Notes: generated from the letters alone by a model not told the origin. A stretch of DNA of 33,156 bases from Prolixibacteraceae bacterium UBA6029 (GCA_002429385.1 DIZL01000055.1:1-33156), one strand, 5' to 3'. Shown: positions 1-9,115, counted from the first letter of the stretch. Translations and numbers: made by a program.

Positions 1-271
1 AACGGCAGGCGAAGTAGAATACACCTGGGAAGATAATTCAGACGATACCAACGCCTCTGAAAGCGACAAGGTCTTGCTGGTTGTATATAACCCTGTAAAG
101 AAAAAGACGGTTACAATAGTAGGCGGCAACACCCGCATCGGTGGCACCCAGTCGGTCACTCTTCCTTCTTCTTTCACGGGTGATGAGGTGCAGTGCTACA
201 TCTCCTTCGGAACGCCTACTCAGTCGGTTGTCTCCAACAGCGAGTTCGCAGGCGGGGTAATCGTATCGTAG
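1..271 (+). CDS. DUF6266-like protein, C-terminal part (5' end outside window)
   Basis: The reading frame is open from base 2, so the gene begins before the window and only about 89 C-terminal residues are visible. The segment starts TAGEVEYTWEDNSDD, continues through a D-K-V-L-L-V-V-Y-N strand and ends in a small-residue-rich tail, SNSEFAGGVIVS. A W-x(n)-D-K-v-l-v-v-v-Y-N pattern followed by beta strands resembles the C-terminal domain of DUF6266, a family of roughly 200-residue Bacteroidota proteins of unknown function. No signal peptide can be judged because the N-terminus is missing. A strong intrinsic terminator lies 22 bases after the stop. The family assignment is from pattern recognition only; the coding status is well supported by the frame and the terminator. 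Confidence 0.6.
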   Translation, partial: TAGEVEYTWEDNSDDTNASESDKVLLVVYNPVKKKTVTIVGGNTRIGGTQSVTLPSSFTGDEVQCYISFGTPTQSVVSNSEFAGGVIVS

Positions 272-293
272 CCGGAAAAGGAAATCAACTCTC

Positions 294-328
294 TTAAAAA
301 CCGCTCTCTTGATGGGGGCGGTTTTTAA
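294..328 (+). terminator. Rho-independent terminator of the DUF6266-like gene
   Basis: An 11-bp perfect stem, TTAAAAACCGC (294-304) with GCGGTTTTTAA (318-328), closes a 13-base loop. The A-run before and T-run inside the 3' arm give it the character of a bidirectional intrinsic terminator. It sits 22 bases after the stop codon at 271. Confidence 0.85.
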
Positions 329-364
329 GGATTAAAAAAGCGTTCTTTGACATATTGGGAAAAT

Positions 365-402
365 ACGAATTACACAAATTGGGACGAATTACACGAATTG
401 CA
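365..402. repeat. Two tandem copies of a 19-bp unit
   Basis: The unit begins ACGAATTACAC and occurs at 365-383 and 384-402. The copies differ at three positions near the 3' half. Each copy itself contains near-duplicated AATT words. It has no coding potential. Confidence 0.75.
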
Positions 403-480
403 AAGTAGAAAACCTAATTTTGCCACTAAGTCCATAAGGATCAAAGGTTCACGAAGAATAAAATAGAAAAAGTCATTATT

Positions 481-650
481 TAGGGTCTGCTGAAAAACTC
501 AATGCCTGTTCGGATTTACTGACCTCAGAGAGGTCACCCCCCGAGGACTCGGGGTTTGGGTTGACTATTAAAAATAATGCATTACGTTCTTTCAAACGAT
601 CATTTATAATATTCATTATCAATAATTAATACATTTTTCAGCAAACCCTA
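481..650. mobile_element. MITE-like element with 17-bp terminal inverted repeats
   Basis: The left end TAGGGTCTGCTGAAAAA (481-497) is the inverted complement of the right end TTTTTCAGCAAACCCTA (634-650) with one mismatch. The 170-bp interval has no transposase reading frame. It contains two perfect internal hairpins: GACCT-CAGAG-AGGTC at 521-535 and CCCCGAG-GA-CTCGGGG at 539-554. Inverted ends, small size and no coding capacity fit a miniature inverted-repeat element or the collapsed remnant of an insertion sequence. Both ends are bounded by TA, which could be a TA target duplication or part of the repeat. No longer target-site duplication is evident. The parent transposon family cannot be named. 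Confidence 0.6.
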
Positions 651-721
651 TGTAGTCACTTATCATTTTAGGACAACTTAATGACTGTTGAATGACTAAA
701 ACATCATACGGCAGGTTCTGG

Positions 722-1204
722 TTACAAATCATCGAACCCGTCAAATGGAATATCATCATCCGGGTCGTGGTCAAACGGACCAACACCCGGAGGATTGAAA
801 AGCCCCCAGCGGTCGATGATGTAATCCGTAGGATCGAATTTTGCGACCCAATCAATAAACAAGAACCTGTATTCTTCCAGCAGATCCCTGACAATCTGAA
901 AATATTCGACATGTTCAAAACCGAACATTTTTAGAGCGTGGTTTTGAATCATTAATTCACATGCAGCTTTTCGAATGATGGCTGCAGCTTCCATCTTGAT
1001 ATCGTACAATTGGCCTCCCGTTGCCCCGGCCACTTTAACCGTCAGTAGCATGGCGTCCTCCAGCATCAGCCCTTTGACAAACCCTAACCTTTCGTCATCG
1101 TCTGGTATAAGCTGACAGATATGATCAACCACTTCATAAATCTCCTCTCCTTTTTTATAAAGTGAGCGTTCTTCGGAATTCATTTCATTCTCTTCGCCAA
1201 ACAT
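722..1204 (-). CDS. Small acidic hypothetical protein
   Basis: This 160-residue protein matches no family I recognise with confidence. Residues about 10-120 are predicted almost entirely helical (for example EERSLYKKGEEIYEVVDHIC, then a long alanine-rich helix and an FxxVxxLLEEYR helix), suggesting a four-helix bundle. The C-terminus (about 135-160) is proline-, glycine- and aspartate-rich with a D-P-D-D-D run, giving an acidic tail. No signal peptide or membrane segment is seen, so it is probably cytosolic. It is a single-gene unit: a TAnnTTTG-type -7 box lies about 54 bases upstream. The first ATG is used; M8 is an alternative start. The long open frame with coherent amphipathic helices supports it as real over overlapping antisense frames. 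Confidence 0.7.
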   Translation of the reverse strand: MFGEENEMNSEERSLYKKGEEIYEVVDHICQLIPDDDERLGFVKGLMLEDAMLLTVKVAGATGGQLYDIKMEAAAIIRKAACELMIQNHALKMFGFEHVEYFQIVRDLLEEYRFLFIDWVAKFDPTDYIIDRWGLFNPPGVGPFDHDPDDDIPFDGFDDL

Positions 1205-1257
1205 AAACTATCTATTTTATACGGTTTAGGGTACACTTAAAAAATAGGATTTGTATC

Positions 1258-1265
1258 CAAAAATA
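1258..1265 (-). promoter_or_regulatory. Candidate Bacteroidota -7 box for the 722-1204 gene
   Basis: Read on the minus strand the bases are TATTTTTG, a full match to TAnnTTTG. Transcription would start about 6 bases downstream and leave a leader of about 48 bases. No good -33 element is seen at the expected distance and the region is AT-rich, so chance is possible. Confidence 0.35.
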
Positions 1266-1288
1266 TAATCTGAACAATCAGATGAAAA

Positions 1289-1316
1289 AGGGTTCAAATC
1301 CTGCGATCTGAACCCT
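1289..1316 (-). terminator. Rho-independent terminator of the TIM-barrel gene
   Basis: On the minus strand AGGGTTCA (from 1316) pairs with TGAACCCT (to 1289) around a 12-base loop and is followed directly by a T-run (CTTTTTCATC). It lies about 60 bases after the stop of the minus-strand gene that ends at 1378. Confidence 0.8.
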
Positions 1317-1377
1317 CAATTTTATGGATTTGAATCAAACTGATCGTAAAGGAACAGATATGATCAATTTCGGTAGA

Positions 1378-2280
1378 TTATACCAGTATTTTGGTGCAAA
1401 TATTATTGATGCTGGTTTCAAGGGTTTCAAATGTTTTCCCGTTTCCCTGGTTGTCATCTTCAACATACAGATATTTCATTCCGGCCACTTCTTTTGAAGC
1501 CAGGATCTTTTTGAAATCAATTACTCCCACCCCAACAGCACAAATATCGTCTTTAATGATTGTAAAAAATGGCGCTTGTTTGGTCATCATATCTTTAAAG
1601 TGCAGGTTCTGGAATCGGCCAGGGTACTTGTTAAACATAGCCACAGGATCCTGTCCGGCTTTACTTGCCCAGAAAAGGTCCAGTTCCATGGTGATGAGGT
1701 CTTTGTCCATTTCCGGCATGAAGATGTCGAAGTAAGGAACAACTCCGTTGAGATTGGTGAACTCAAAATTGTGGTTGTGGTAGCCAAACTGAATTCCATC
1801 GTCTTTCATAATTTTACCCACTTCATTCCAGTTGGCAATCATTCTTTTGTAGGATTCAATGTTGCGGTCTTTCTCTTCAATCCAAGGCTGAATGCAATAT
1901 TTAACGCCCAGTTCAGCATGTTTGTCCGCCATTATTTTTGCATTGTCCAGCGTAACGCCGGCTGCCTCAACGTTGGTATGGCTGCTGACCACGTCCATGC
2001 CCAGATCATTGACTATCTTTTTGAATTCTGCAGGCGAAAAGCCATAGAATTTACCATCAGCATAACCTGCCAGTTCCAGGTTTTTATATCCAAGGGCTGA
2101 TACTTTTTTTAATGACCCTAATGCATCGGCAGTCATGGCATCACGAATGGTGTACATCTGTAACCCAACTCCGAATGTTTTACGGTCAACAACCGCTGGT
2201 TTACATCCTGCAGAACCCAATAACATCATACCCAGCGATCCGGCAGCCGAAACCTGTAAGAACTTTCTCCTGTTTTGCAT
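1378..2280 (-). CDS. Sugar phosphate isomerase/epimerase-like TIM-barrel lipoprotein
   Basis: The 300-residue protein belongs to the xylose isomerase-like TIM-barrel (AP endonuclease 2) superfamily. Characteristic segments are GVGLQMYTIRDAM near residue 38, the H-T-N-V-E-A strand end near 101, GYHNHNFEF near 166, MELDLFWASKAG near 198 and HFKDM near 228. The His, Glu and Asp residues in these segments usually form the divalent metal site. The N-terminus combines a twin-arginine-like start (QNRRKFLQVSAAG) with a lipobox ending LLGSAGC at Cys26. It is therefore probably exported, possibly via Tat, and lipid-anchored. Such proteins in Bacteroidota are commonly linked to sugar or inositol catabolism, but the substrate cannot be told. 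It lies 125 bases downstream of the OYE gene and has its own terminator. Confidence 0.85.
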   Translation of the reverse strand: MQNRRKFLQVSAAGSLGMMLLGSAGCKPAVVDRKTFGVGLQMYTIRDAMTADALGSLKKVSALGYKNLELAGYADGKFYGFSPAEFKKIVNDLGMDVVSSHTNVEAAGVTLDNAKIMADKHAELGVKYCIQPWIEEKDRNIESYKRMIANWNEVGKIMKDDGIQFGYHNHNFEFTNLNGVVPYFDIFMPEMDKDLITMELDLFWASKAGQDPVAMFNKYPGRFQNLHFKDMMTKQAPFFTIIKDDICAVGVGVIDFKKILASKEVAGMKYLYVEDDNQGNGKTFETLETSINNICTKILV

Positions 2281-2405
2281 AGTTTGAATGGTTTATTTGT
2301 TAAGTTGATTTTATTCCAAAGGATAAAAATAATATTCTCTATTCAGCTGCAAGACGAATACGGGAAAAAAATGTAATTAAATTATAAATACTCTGTTTTT
2401 GAACC

Positions 2406-3470
2406 CTACAACTTTGCTCTTTGGTATTGCAATGGCCAGGCAATATCATCTCCCAGTTGCTTTGCAGCGTGCAGCGCAAAATAAGGATCCCGAAGCGATG
2501 CCCTGGCAATGAAGATAAGATCGGCCTGTTCATTTGTTAGAATGTCCTCCGCCTGCTGTACTTCTGTTATCATTCCAACAGCGCCTGTTAAAATGCCCGT
2601 TTCTCTTTTAATCCGTTCAGCAAAAGCAACCTGGTATCCGGGTCCAAGAGGTATCTTTGCATAGGGGACCAATCCGCCTGAAGAACAATCAATCAAATCA
2701 ATACCTGCCTGTTTTAAGAGGGCTGAGAGCTGTACCGCTTCTTCGACGTTCCATCCTCCATCGGCCCAGTCGGTAGCCGATATGCGCACCAGCAAAGGAA
2801 GGTTTTCAGGCCATACCTCCAACACTGCGCTAATAATTTCCATCAGTAAGCGTATCCTGTTTTCAAAACTACCCCCATAGTTATCTGTCCGGTGATTACT
2901 TAAAGGTGAAAGGAACTGATGAATCAGGTAACCATGTGCTGCATGTATTTCTATGACTTTATAGCCTGCCTGGACAGACCGTTGGGCTGCAGTTTTAAAA
3001 TTACTAATTACTTTTTTAATTCCATCCATATCAAGTGAATGGGGCGCATCATCATCCGGATTAAAGCCAATTGCTGAAGGTGCAATCGTCCTCCAGCCAG
3101 CTCCTTCAGGTTTAAGTTGTTTGCTTCCGTTACCGGGAGTGGCACAACTTGCTTTTCTTCCCGCATGTGCCAGCTGAATACCAGCCACCGAACCGTGCTG
3201 ATGAATAAACCGGTTAATGCTTTGTAACTTTTCAATATGTTCATCTTTATAGATACCCAAATCAGCAGGTGTGATGCGTCCTTCCGGAGAAACAGCTGTT
3301 GCTTCCTGGATAATTAACGAGGCTCCTCCAACAGCCCTGCTGCCAAGATGCATCAAATGCCAATCGTTGGCAAATCCATCAACTGAAGAATACTGGCACA
3401 TCGGTGATACAACTAACCTGTTTTTCAATGTGACACCTTTGATACTAAGCGGCGAGAAGAGTTTTGACAT
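2406..3470 (-). CDS. Old Yellow Enzyme-family NAD(P)H:flavin oxidoreductase (YqjM/NamA-like)
   Basis: The 354-residue FMN-dependent ene-reductase covers the whole length of the YqjM subgroup (about 340). The N-terminus has LFSPLSIKGVTLKNRLVVSP and then P-M-C-Q-Y-S, where Cys25 and Tyr27 correspond to the redox-tuning Cys and the Tyr of YqjM-type enzymes. IQLAHAGRKAS follows near residue 97. The EIHAAHGYLIHQFLSP segment near 170 carries the His pair that binds the substrate carbonyl. The NYGGSFENR motif and a C-terminal FMN phosphate-binding region (LTGAVGMI and a later F-I-A-R-A) complete the barrel. It reduces activated C=C bonds with NADPH. It is cytosolic with no signal peptide. The physiological substrate is unknown; roles in detoxification of electrophiles are usual in this subgroup, which would suit the adjacent efflux operon, but this is inference. 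Confidence 0.92.
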   Translation of the reverse strand: MSKLFSPLSIKGVTLKNRLVVSPMCQYSSVDGFANDWHLMHLGSRAVGGASLIIQEATAVSPEGRITPADLGIYKDEHIEKLQSINRFIHQHGSVAGIQLAHAGRKASCATPGNGSKQLKPEGAGWRTIAPSAIGFNPDDDAPHSLDMDGIKKVISNFKTAAQRSVQAGYKVIEIHAAHGYLIHQFLSPLSNHRTDNYGGSFENRIRLLMEIISAVLEVWPENLPLLVRISATDWADGGWNVEEAVQLSALLKQAGIDLIDCSSGGLVPYAKIPLGPGYQVAFAERIKRETGILTGAVGMITEVQQAEDILTNEQADLIFIARASLRDPYFALHAAKQLGDDIAWPLQYQRAKL

Positions 3471-3548
3471 TATTGAAATTCTTATAAAAATGAGATATTG
3501 ATTTAAAACATCTGAATTACCAATATGTTGACTGAGTTATCCGGTAAC

Positions 3549-4850
3549 CTATAACTCTGCAATCAATTGTCTGAGCCTGGTTTCAGCAACCTTCAGATTG
3601 TATTTGAAATTGATCAGACGTGTAAACGAGTCCTCATAGCTCTGCTGTGCCTGCCTGACTTCCAAAGCTGTAGTTTGCCCATACCGGAGACGCTGCATTG
3701 AGATTTCAAGGTTTTCCTTCACCAGATCAGTATTTTCCTTTTCAATAGAAAGGAGATGCTCCTGGTTTTCGAAGTCGGTTAATGCATTCTCAAGTTGAGT
3801 ATTGACCTGAATCTTGTTGTTTTCCAGATTATATTGAGCCGATTCGAGTAGAATTTTTGATGTAGCTATCAAACGGTTTGCATTACCTCCCTGAAAAATC
3901 GGGATAGAGATACTCCCCCCAACCTGTGGACCGTAGTATCTGCTAAGCAGCGTTGTTCCCGAAGAATTGCTGGTGTATTGGAAATTATAACTGGTATTAA
4001 AATTAACCTTGGGTAACTTGTTAGCTTTGAATTCATCGACACTCAGTCTGGCAATATCAATTTCCTTCTGAAAAGTCAATATGCTGGTGTTATTGGCGTA
4101 GATCTTTTTAATCAGATCTGCTTTATCCGGTTTATAAGTAAGCGGAATTGAATCAATCACATCATAGGCTGTTGAATCAATATTCAGGCTAAGTATCTGG
4201 TTAAGGTTTCGTTTGGAGGAAATAATAATGCTTTGCTGAGCAATCGAATTTTCCTTAGAAACATTTAAGTCGATCTTTGCCTGCAGGAGGTTGTTTTTCG
4301 CCGATGAACCCGCATTAAAACTGGTTTGCAGAATGGTGACTCTTTCCTGATTATAGGAAATCACTTTATTGTACGAGACGAGTTGCTGCTGCTGTTTGAC
4401 CACATTAAAATAGGCAACCACAACATCATAAACGGTTTGTTCTACCTGGTTCCGGTACTGAAGTCCACCCAGTGCTTCAATTTCATTCAGTTTGTTTTTG
4501 GTAACAAACATTTTGCCCCCGTCATACAAGGTCCAGTTGAGTTGCATATTCGTATTGATAGCATTGGTGCTGGCATTTGACGAACTGATTTCAGAACCCG
4601 AGAATTGCTTGATAAATGAATTGTTAACGGAGTAATTGTCAGAACCGTTGGCCGCAATAGTAGGTAACATGCCTGCATTTCCGACCGTATTGTTCATCTT
4701 GTCAATGTCCGCATTGTTTCTGGAAACCAGAATATCATAGCTGTTTTTCAGTGCAATGCCAACAGCGTTATCCACCGTAATAAGTTTCTGTGCGAGTAGT
4801 ACAGGAACAAACCCAATCGTCAGGATAAGTATTAAAACTCCTTTTCTCAT
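3549..4850 (-). CDS. TolC-family outer membrane efflux channel
   Basis: The 433-residue protein starts with a Sec signal peptide (MRKGVLILILTIGFVPVLLA, cleavage near AQK). It has the duplicated alpha-helical OEP architecture of TolC-like proteins: two halves each rich in long polar helices with N/Q/A repeats, for example LTVDNAV...LKNSYDI at the start and the LEISMQRLRYGQTTALEVRQ helix near residue 385. That last motif (rY..G..s.ldv..aq) is a hallmark of the family. It forms the trimeric outer membrane duct of an RND efflux system. It lies 23 bases after the pump gene and is the last gene of the three-gene operon, so it should be co-expressed with both partners. Confidence 0.93.
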   Translation of the reverse strand: MRKGVLILILTIGFVPVLLAQKLITVDNAVGIALKNSYDILVSRNNADIDKMNNTVGNAGMLPTIAANGSDNYSVNNSFIKQFSGSEISSSNASTNAINTNMQLNWTLYDGGKMFVTKNKLNEIEALGGLQYRNQVEQTVYDVVVAYFNVVKQQQQLVSYNKVISYNQERVTILQTSFNAGSSAKNNLLQAKIDLNVSKENSIAQQSIIISSKRNLNQILSLNIDSTAYDVIDSIPLTYKPDKADLIKKIYANNTSILTFQKEIDIARLSVDEFKANKLPKVNFNTSYNFQYTSNSSGTTLLSRYYGPQVGGSISIPIFQGGNANRLIATSKILLESAQYNLENNKIQVNTQLENALTDFENQEHLLSIEKENTDLVKENLEISMQRLRYGQTTALEVRQAQQSYEDSFTRLINFKYNLKVAETRLRQLIAEL

Positions 4851-4873
4851 TGATCTTATTTATACAGATAGTG

Positions 4874-7800
4874 TTAATGTGCTACCTGATCATTTTCAAT
4901 ATGAACCAATTCTTCCTCCGTAAATTCATGTTCCATCTTTTTATCTGCCATAAAGACATACATGGTTGGAATGACGAAAAGTGTAAGAATCAGTGCAAAG
5001 AATAATCCGCCTACTACAACAATACCCAATGGAACACGACTCGAAGCTCCGGCTCCCAAGGCAAGGGCAATCGGCATGGCTCCAAAAATAGTAGCCAGTG
5101 AAGTCATTAAGATGGGACGTAAACGTGCCACTGCCGCCTCGAAGGCTGCCTCAGGTATACCCAACCCAAGTTTGCGCTTTTGATTGGCAAATTCAACAAT
5201 CAATATCCCGTTCTTAGTCACCAGACCAATCAACATGATAATACCGATTTCAGAGAAAATATTAAGTGTCTTGCCGAAAATCCAGAGCGAAAGTAATGCC
5301 CCGGCAATAGCTAACGGAACGGTTAACATGATGATGAAGGGATCGCGGAAACTTTCAAACTGTGCGGCCAGAATCAGATAGATTAGTACCAGTGCAAATA
5401 TCAATGCAAAGGATATATTCGAACTGCTCTCTGCAAAATCCCTTGATGATCCAAACAGGTCGGTATGAAATGACTCATCTAATACCTTCTTCGAAATTTT
5501 ATTCATTTCAGCAATGCCTTCACCTAGAGTATGGCCTTGTGCAAGCGAAGCCGATACAGTCGCTGATTTATAGCGGTTGAAATGATATAGGGTTGGCGGA
5601 CTGCTGTTTTCCTCCATTTTAACCAGATTGTCCAGTTGGATCAACTCTCCACTCCTGTTTCTAACATATAGCGAGGTTAAATCAGCAGGCATACTGCGCT
5701 CGGGGCGTTCAACCTGCCCGATAACCTGGTATTGCTTCCCATTTCGAAGAAAGTAGTCATATCTGCCACCGCTAAGCGCCAACTGTAAGGTGTTCGATAT
5801 ATCTACTTCATTAACACCCAGATTAGTGGCTTTCAGACGATCTACGGTTAGATTAATCTCCGGTTTATTGAATTTCAGGTTGACATCCACATTACTGAAA
5901 ACAGTATCTTTTCTGGCTTCATCCAGAAAACGGGGAAGAGATTCCTCAATTTTGCTGAAATCTAAATTCTCAATAACATACTGTACAGGTAAGGCGGCAC
6001 CGCCGCCAAGTGAGGTTGAAATGGTCTGTTCCTGACTTGGGATAATCCGTGCGTCAGGTATTCTCCTGTACATTTTGGAAAGTTTATCGTAAACCTGCTG
6101 TTGGGTCGCTTTCCGTTGATTAGGCTCGCTTAGAAATATATTAAGCATCCCTGTGTTAGTGCTGCCGCCGCCAAGTCTTGCAAACACCAACCTGGCCTCA
6201 GGAATACTGTCAATAGCCTTTTGTGCAAGAACGTCAAGGAGGTCAGAAGTCACTTTAAAGTCTGTTCCTTCAGGTGTTGTAACATTGGCTCTGATGATGC
6301 TGTGATCTTCTAAAGGCGCCAGTTCTGATTTAATGACTTTTGAAAGAAGAAATACCAGACCAAAACATGCTGCCAGGATCGCAATTGAGACCCATTTACG
6401 CTTCATAAAAAAGCCTAACAATCGCCGGTATCCCTGATCCAATCCAACGAAGAATGGTTCGGTCTTGTGATAAAAACGTGAATGACCAATTTTTGATCCG
6501 CCAAGTCTGATGTTTAAAACCGGAGTAAGTGTTAGTGAAACAAAGGCAGATATAAGTACAGCTCCAGCCAGCACGATTCCAAACTCGCGGAATAGCCTAC
6601 CAGTAAACCCCTGAAGGAATATAACCGGTATAAATACAACAGCCAGTGTAAGTGAAGTCGAAATAACTACGAAAAATATCTCGCGTGTGCCATAAAGAGC
6701 AGCATTCCATTTGTCCATGCCTGCCTCCCGCTTCTTAAAGATATTCTCTGTGACTACAATACCATCGTCAACAACCAGCCCCGTAGCCAAAACAACGGCC
6801 AACAGGGTGAGCACATTGATGGAGAACCCGAAAATGTACATGATAAAGAAGGATCCGACAAGCGATACCGGGATATCAATCAAAGGACGAAGAGCGATGA
6901 TCCAATCCCTGAAAAACAGGAAGATGATGATCACCACCAATACAATAGCGATGAAAACCGTCTCAGTAACATCCTGTACCGACTGCCTTACAAATTTTGA
7001 ACGATCATAACCAACATCGATAATCAGTCCTGAAGGAAGATTTTTATTGACTTCTTTGAGACGGATAAAGAACTCATCGGCAATCTGTATCGCATTTGCA
7101 CCGGGTAAAGGAATAAGGGCAAGTGAGATTCCCCCGGCGCCGTTAAGCTTCACACCCGTTTCTTCGTTTTCAGCACCGAGCATCGCGTTGCCAATATCAC
7201 TGAAACGAATCACCTGATCGTCGGTTTGCCGGATAATCAGGTTGTTGAAATCTTCTTCAGTAACCAATCGACCATAAGTTTTTACAATCAATTCAGTAGC
7301 ATTTCCCCTGATTTTTCCACCCGGCAACTCCACGTTTTCCTTATTCACAGCTGTGTAAACATCCTGGGCAGTAATTCCATATGCAACCATTTTATCCGGA
7401 TTAAGCCAAAGCCTCATGGCCGGACGTCTCTGTCCATATAAACCAACGGAGCTTACACCCGGAATGGTTTGAAACTTTTCCTGAAGCACATTCTCAGCAT
7501 AATCACTCAACTCAAAGTCATTCATCGTGGTACTCTGCACGGCAAGGGTAATGATCGGGTCGCTGTTGGCATCCGCTTTACTCACCACCGGTGGAGCGTC
7601 AATGTCCTGAGGCAAGCTTCTGGTCGCCTGGGCAGTCTTGTCGCGCACATCATTGGCTGCTCTTTCCAGGTCGGCGCCAACATTAAATTCTACGGTGATA
7701 TTGCTGCTCCCCACGGCTGATCCCGATGAAATGGATTTGACCCCTTCAATCCCGTTGATGGCCTTTTCGAGCGGCTCGGTGATCTGCGATTCCATGATCT

Positions 7801-7969
7801 CCGGATTAGCACCTGCATAGGAGGTCTGTACATTTATGGTTGGCGGATCGATGGCAGGATACAAACGAATCCCCAGAAAATTATACCCGACGACCCCAAA
7901 TAGTATAATAATCAAACTCATCACGATTGAAGCAACCGGACGCTTGATCGAAAAATCGGATATGTTCAT
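4874..7969 (-). CDS. RND-family multidrug efflux permease (AcrB/MexB-like, HAE1)
   Basis: The 1031-residue length is standard for hydrophobe/amphiphile RND pumps. The N-terminus (FSIKRPVASIVMSL, then a GVVGYNFL helix and LYPAIDPP) is typical. The TM4 proton relay is visible as Asp401-Asp402 in GLVVDDGIVVTEN. The TM10 lysine is present in GLVTKNGILIVEF, equivalent to the G-L-x-x-K-N motif. Two large periplasmic loops and 12 membrane helices in two homologous halves are evident. The pump is proton-driven and takes substrates from the periplasm or inner membrane leaflet. Its start codon overlaps the stop of the fusion-protein gene by four bases (ATGA), implying translational coupling. Substrates cannot be predicted; no regulatory gene is adjacent. 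Confidence 0.96.
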   Translation of the reverse strand: MNISDFSIKRPVASIVMSLIIILFGVVGYNFLGIRLYPAIDPPTINVQTSYAGANPEIMESQITEPLEKAINGIEGVKSISSGSAVGSSNITVEFNVGADLERAANDVRDKTAQATRSLPQDIDAPPVVSKADANSDPIITLAVQSTTMNDFELSDYAENVLQEKFQTIPGVSSVGLYGQRRPAMRLWLNPDKMVAYGITAQDVYTAVNKENVELPGGKIRGNATELIVKTYGRLVTEEDFNNLIIRQTDDQVIRFSDIGNAMLGAENEETGVKLNGAGGISLALIPLPGANAIQIADEFFIRLKEVNKNLPSGLIIDVGYDRSKFVRQSVQDVTETVFIAIVLVVIIIFLFFRDWIIALRPLIDIPVSLVGSFFIMYIFGFSINVLTLLAVVLATGLVVDDGIVVTENIFKKREAGMDKWNAALYGTREIFFVVISTSLTLAVVFIPVIFLQGFTGRLFREFGIVLAGAVLISAFVSLTLTPVLNIRLGGSKIGHSRFYHKTEPFFVGLDQGYRRLLGFFMKRKWVSIAILAACFGLVFLLSKVIKSELAPLEDHSIIRANVTTPEGTDFKVTSDLLDVLAQKAIDSIPEARLVFARLGGGSTNTGMLNIFLSEPNQRKATQQQVYDKLSKMYRRIPDARIIPSQEQTISTSLGGGAALPVQYVIENLDFSKIEESLPRFLDEARKDTVFSNVDVNLKFNKPEINLTVDRLKATNLGVNEVDISNTLQLALSGGRYDYFLRNGKQYQVIGQVERPERSMPADLTSLYVRNRSGELIQLDNLVKMEENSSPPTLYHFNRYKSATVSASLAQGHTLGEGIAEMNKISKKVLDESFHTDLFGSSRDFAESSSNISFALIFALVLIYLILAAQFESFRDPFIIMLTVPLAIAGALLSLWIFGKTLNIFSEIGIIMLIGLVTKNGILIVEFANQKRKLGLGIPEAAFEAAVARLRPILMTSLATIFGAMPIALALGAGASSRVPLGIVVVGGLFFALILTLFVIPTMYVFMADKKMEHEFTEEELVHIENDQVAH

Positions 7970-9024
7970 ATCGAATCTCTTTTAATAGTCGAATATTTCA
8001 GCACTGAACCCGGTTTGAGGAACATAAGTCCGGTTGTGATAACGGTATCCCCCGGATTAACCCCACTTATGACTTCAATTTTCGAAGATTTTCGGGTGCC
8101 AGTCTTTACGACTACAAATTTGGCTTTACCATGACGAGCTACAATTATGCTTTTGTCTTTCTCCTGCGGGATAATTGCCTGGGTTGGAACCATCAGCGCT
8201 TCGTTAATTTTCGCCAGTTGCAGTTCAACCGTTGCAAAGGCGCCCGGAGTGAGTGAGGAAGATGGTTTATCAATCACCGCACGTGCTTTCAGATTCCGCG
8301 TAGTGGCCTCGATACCTTGCTCAGAGGCAATCACCTCTGCATCATATTTTTGGATGTCACCCTGAATGGTAAATTGTACTTTGGCTCCGGACTTAATTTC
8401 ACTGCTGTATTTCTCGGGAACACTAAAATCCAGCTTCAGTTTGTCCACTTCGCGAAGGGTGACAAGAGCTGTGGTAGTTGAAACCTGTGCACCCAGACTT
8501 ACATTTCTTAAGCCCACTGTACCATCAAAAGGAGCCTTAATTTTTGTTCTTCCAATCTGGACATTCAATACTTCGATGTCTGCGGTGAGTGATTTTACTT
8601 CCAGCTGTGCCTGATCATAATCCGACTGGCTGATACCATTCACTTTAATTAGTTCAGTCTGACGTTTCAGAGTTTCTTCGGCGATCTGAAGCTGAGCCTG
8701 TGTCTTTCGCAGTTGAGCCTTTAAATCATCATTGAAAAGCTCAATTAATACCGTTCCCCGCTTCACGGTTTTACCTTCCGGCAGGTTGATCGCTACCACC
8801 CTACCTGGAACTTCCGGCATGACAACAGTTTCTTCAAACGGCTTTATTGTGCCGGAAACCGTAATGAATTGTTCTAATACGGAGGGTTGTACAATAAATG
8901 CTTCAACTTTAAGATTGCTGAGTTTTTGTTTTGCATTTTGAAATTCAGATGTTTTTGTTTGGCAGGCAAATAGTGTAAATGCAAGAAAAGTTATGCCAGA
9001 CAAATGGAAGGAGTTAAACTTCAT
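7966..9024 (-). CDS. RND efflux periplasmic membrane fusion protein (AcrA/MexA-like)
   Basis: The 352-residue adaptor protein has a lipoprotein signal ending in L-F-A-C at Cys21, so it is probably anchored to the inner membrane. It has the barrel-sandwich hybrid half-motif (GRVVAINLPEGKTVKRGTVL, residues about 70-90), a helical hairpin with A/Q/L repeats at about 105-160, and the returning lipoyl half (TKIKAPFDGTVGLRNVSLGA). A beta-barrel and a membrane-proximal domain (VPTQAIIPQEKDKSIIVA) follow. It connects the pump to the TolC-like channel. It is the first gene of the operon and would set its expression. The 91-base upstream spacer is AT-rich, with only an imperfect TCCTTTTG word resembling a -7 box. 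Confidence 0.95.
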   Translation of the reverse strand: MKFNSFHLSGITFLAFTLFACQTKTSEFQNAKQKLSNLKVEAFIVQPSVLEQFITVSGTIKPFEETVVMPEVPGRVVAINLPEGKTVKRGTVLIELFNDDLKAQLRKTQAQLQIAEETLKRQTELIKVNGISQSDYDQAQLEVKSLTADIEVLNVQIGRTKIKAPFDGTVGLRNVSLGAQVSTTTALVTLREVDKLKLDFSVPEKYSSEIKSGAKVQFTIQGDIQKYDAEVIASEQGIEATTRNLKARAVIDKPSSSLTPGAFATVELQLAKINEALMVPTQAIIPQEKDKSIIVARHGKAKFVVVKTGTRKSSKIEVISGVNPGDTVITTGLMFLKPGSVLKYSTIKRDSI

Positions 9025-9115
9025 ATTGTTATCTAATGTGAAAAAATTCTTCTGTAAAATTAAACATTTATATCAGTTATAGACTAATCAATGTACAAAA
9101 GGATTAATTCCAATC

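Larger units (their letters stand above)
272..721. other. Gene-free spacer holding a terminator, a short repeat and a MITE-like element
   Basis: No credible gene is seen between the DUF6266-like stop and the stop of the minus-strand gene at 722. The spacer contains the terminator at 294-328, a duplicated 19-mer at 365-402, a loosely 9-bp periodic stretch around 425-456 and the inverted-repeat element at 481-650. Confidence 0.7.
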
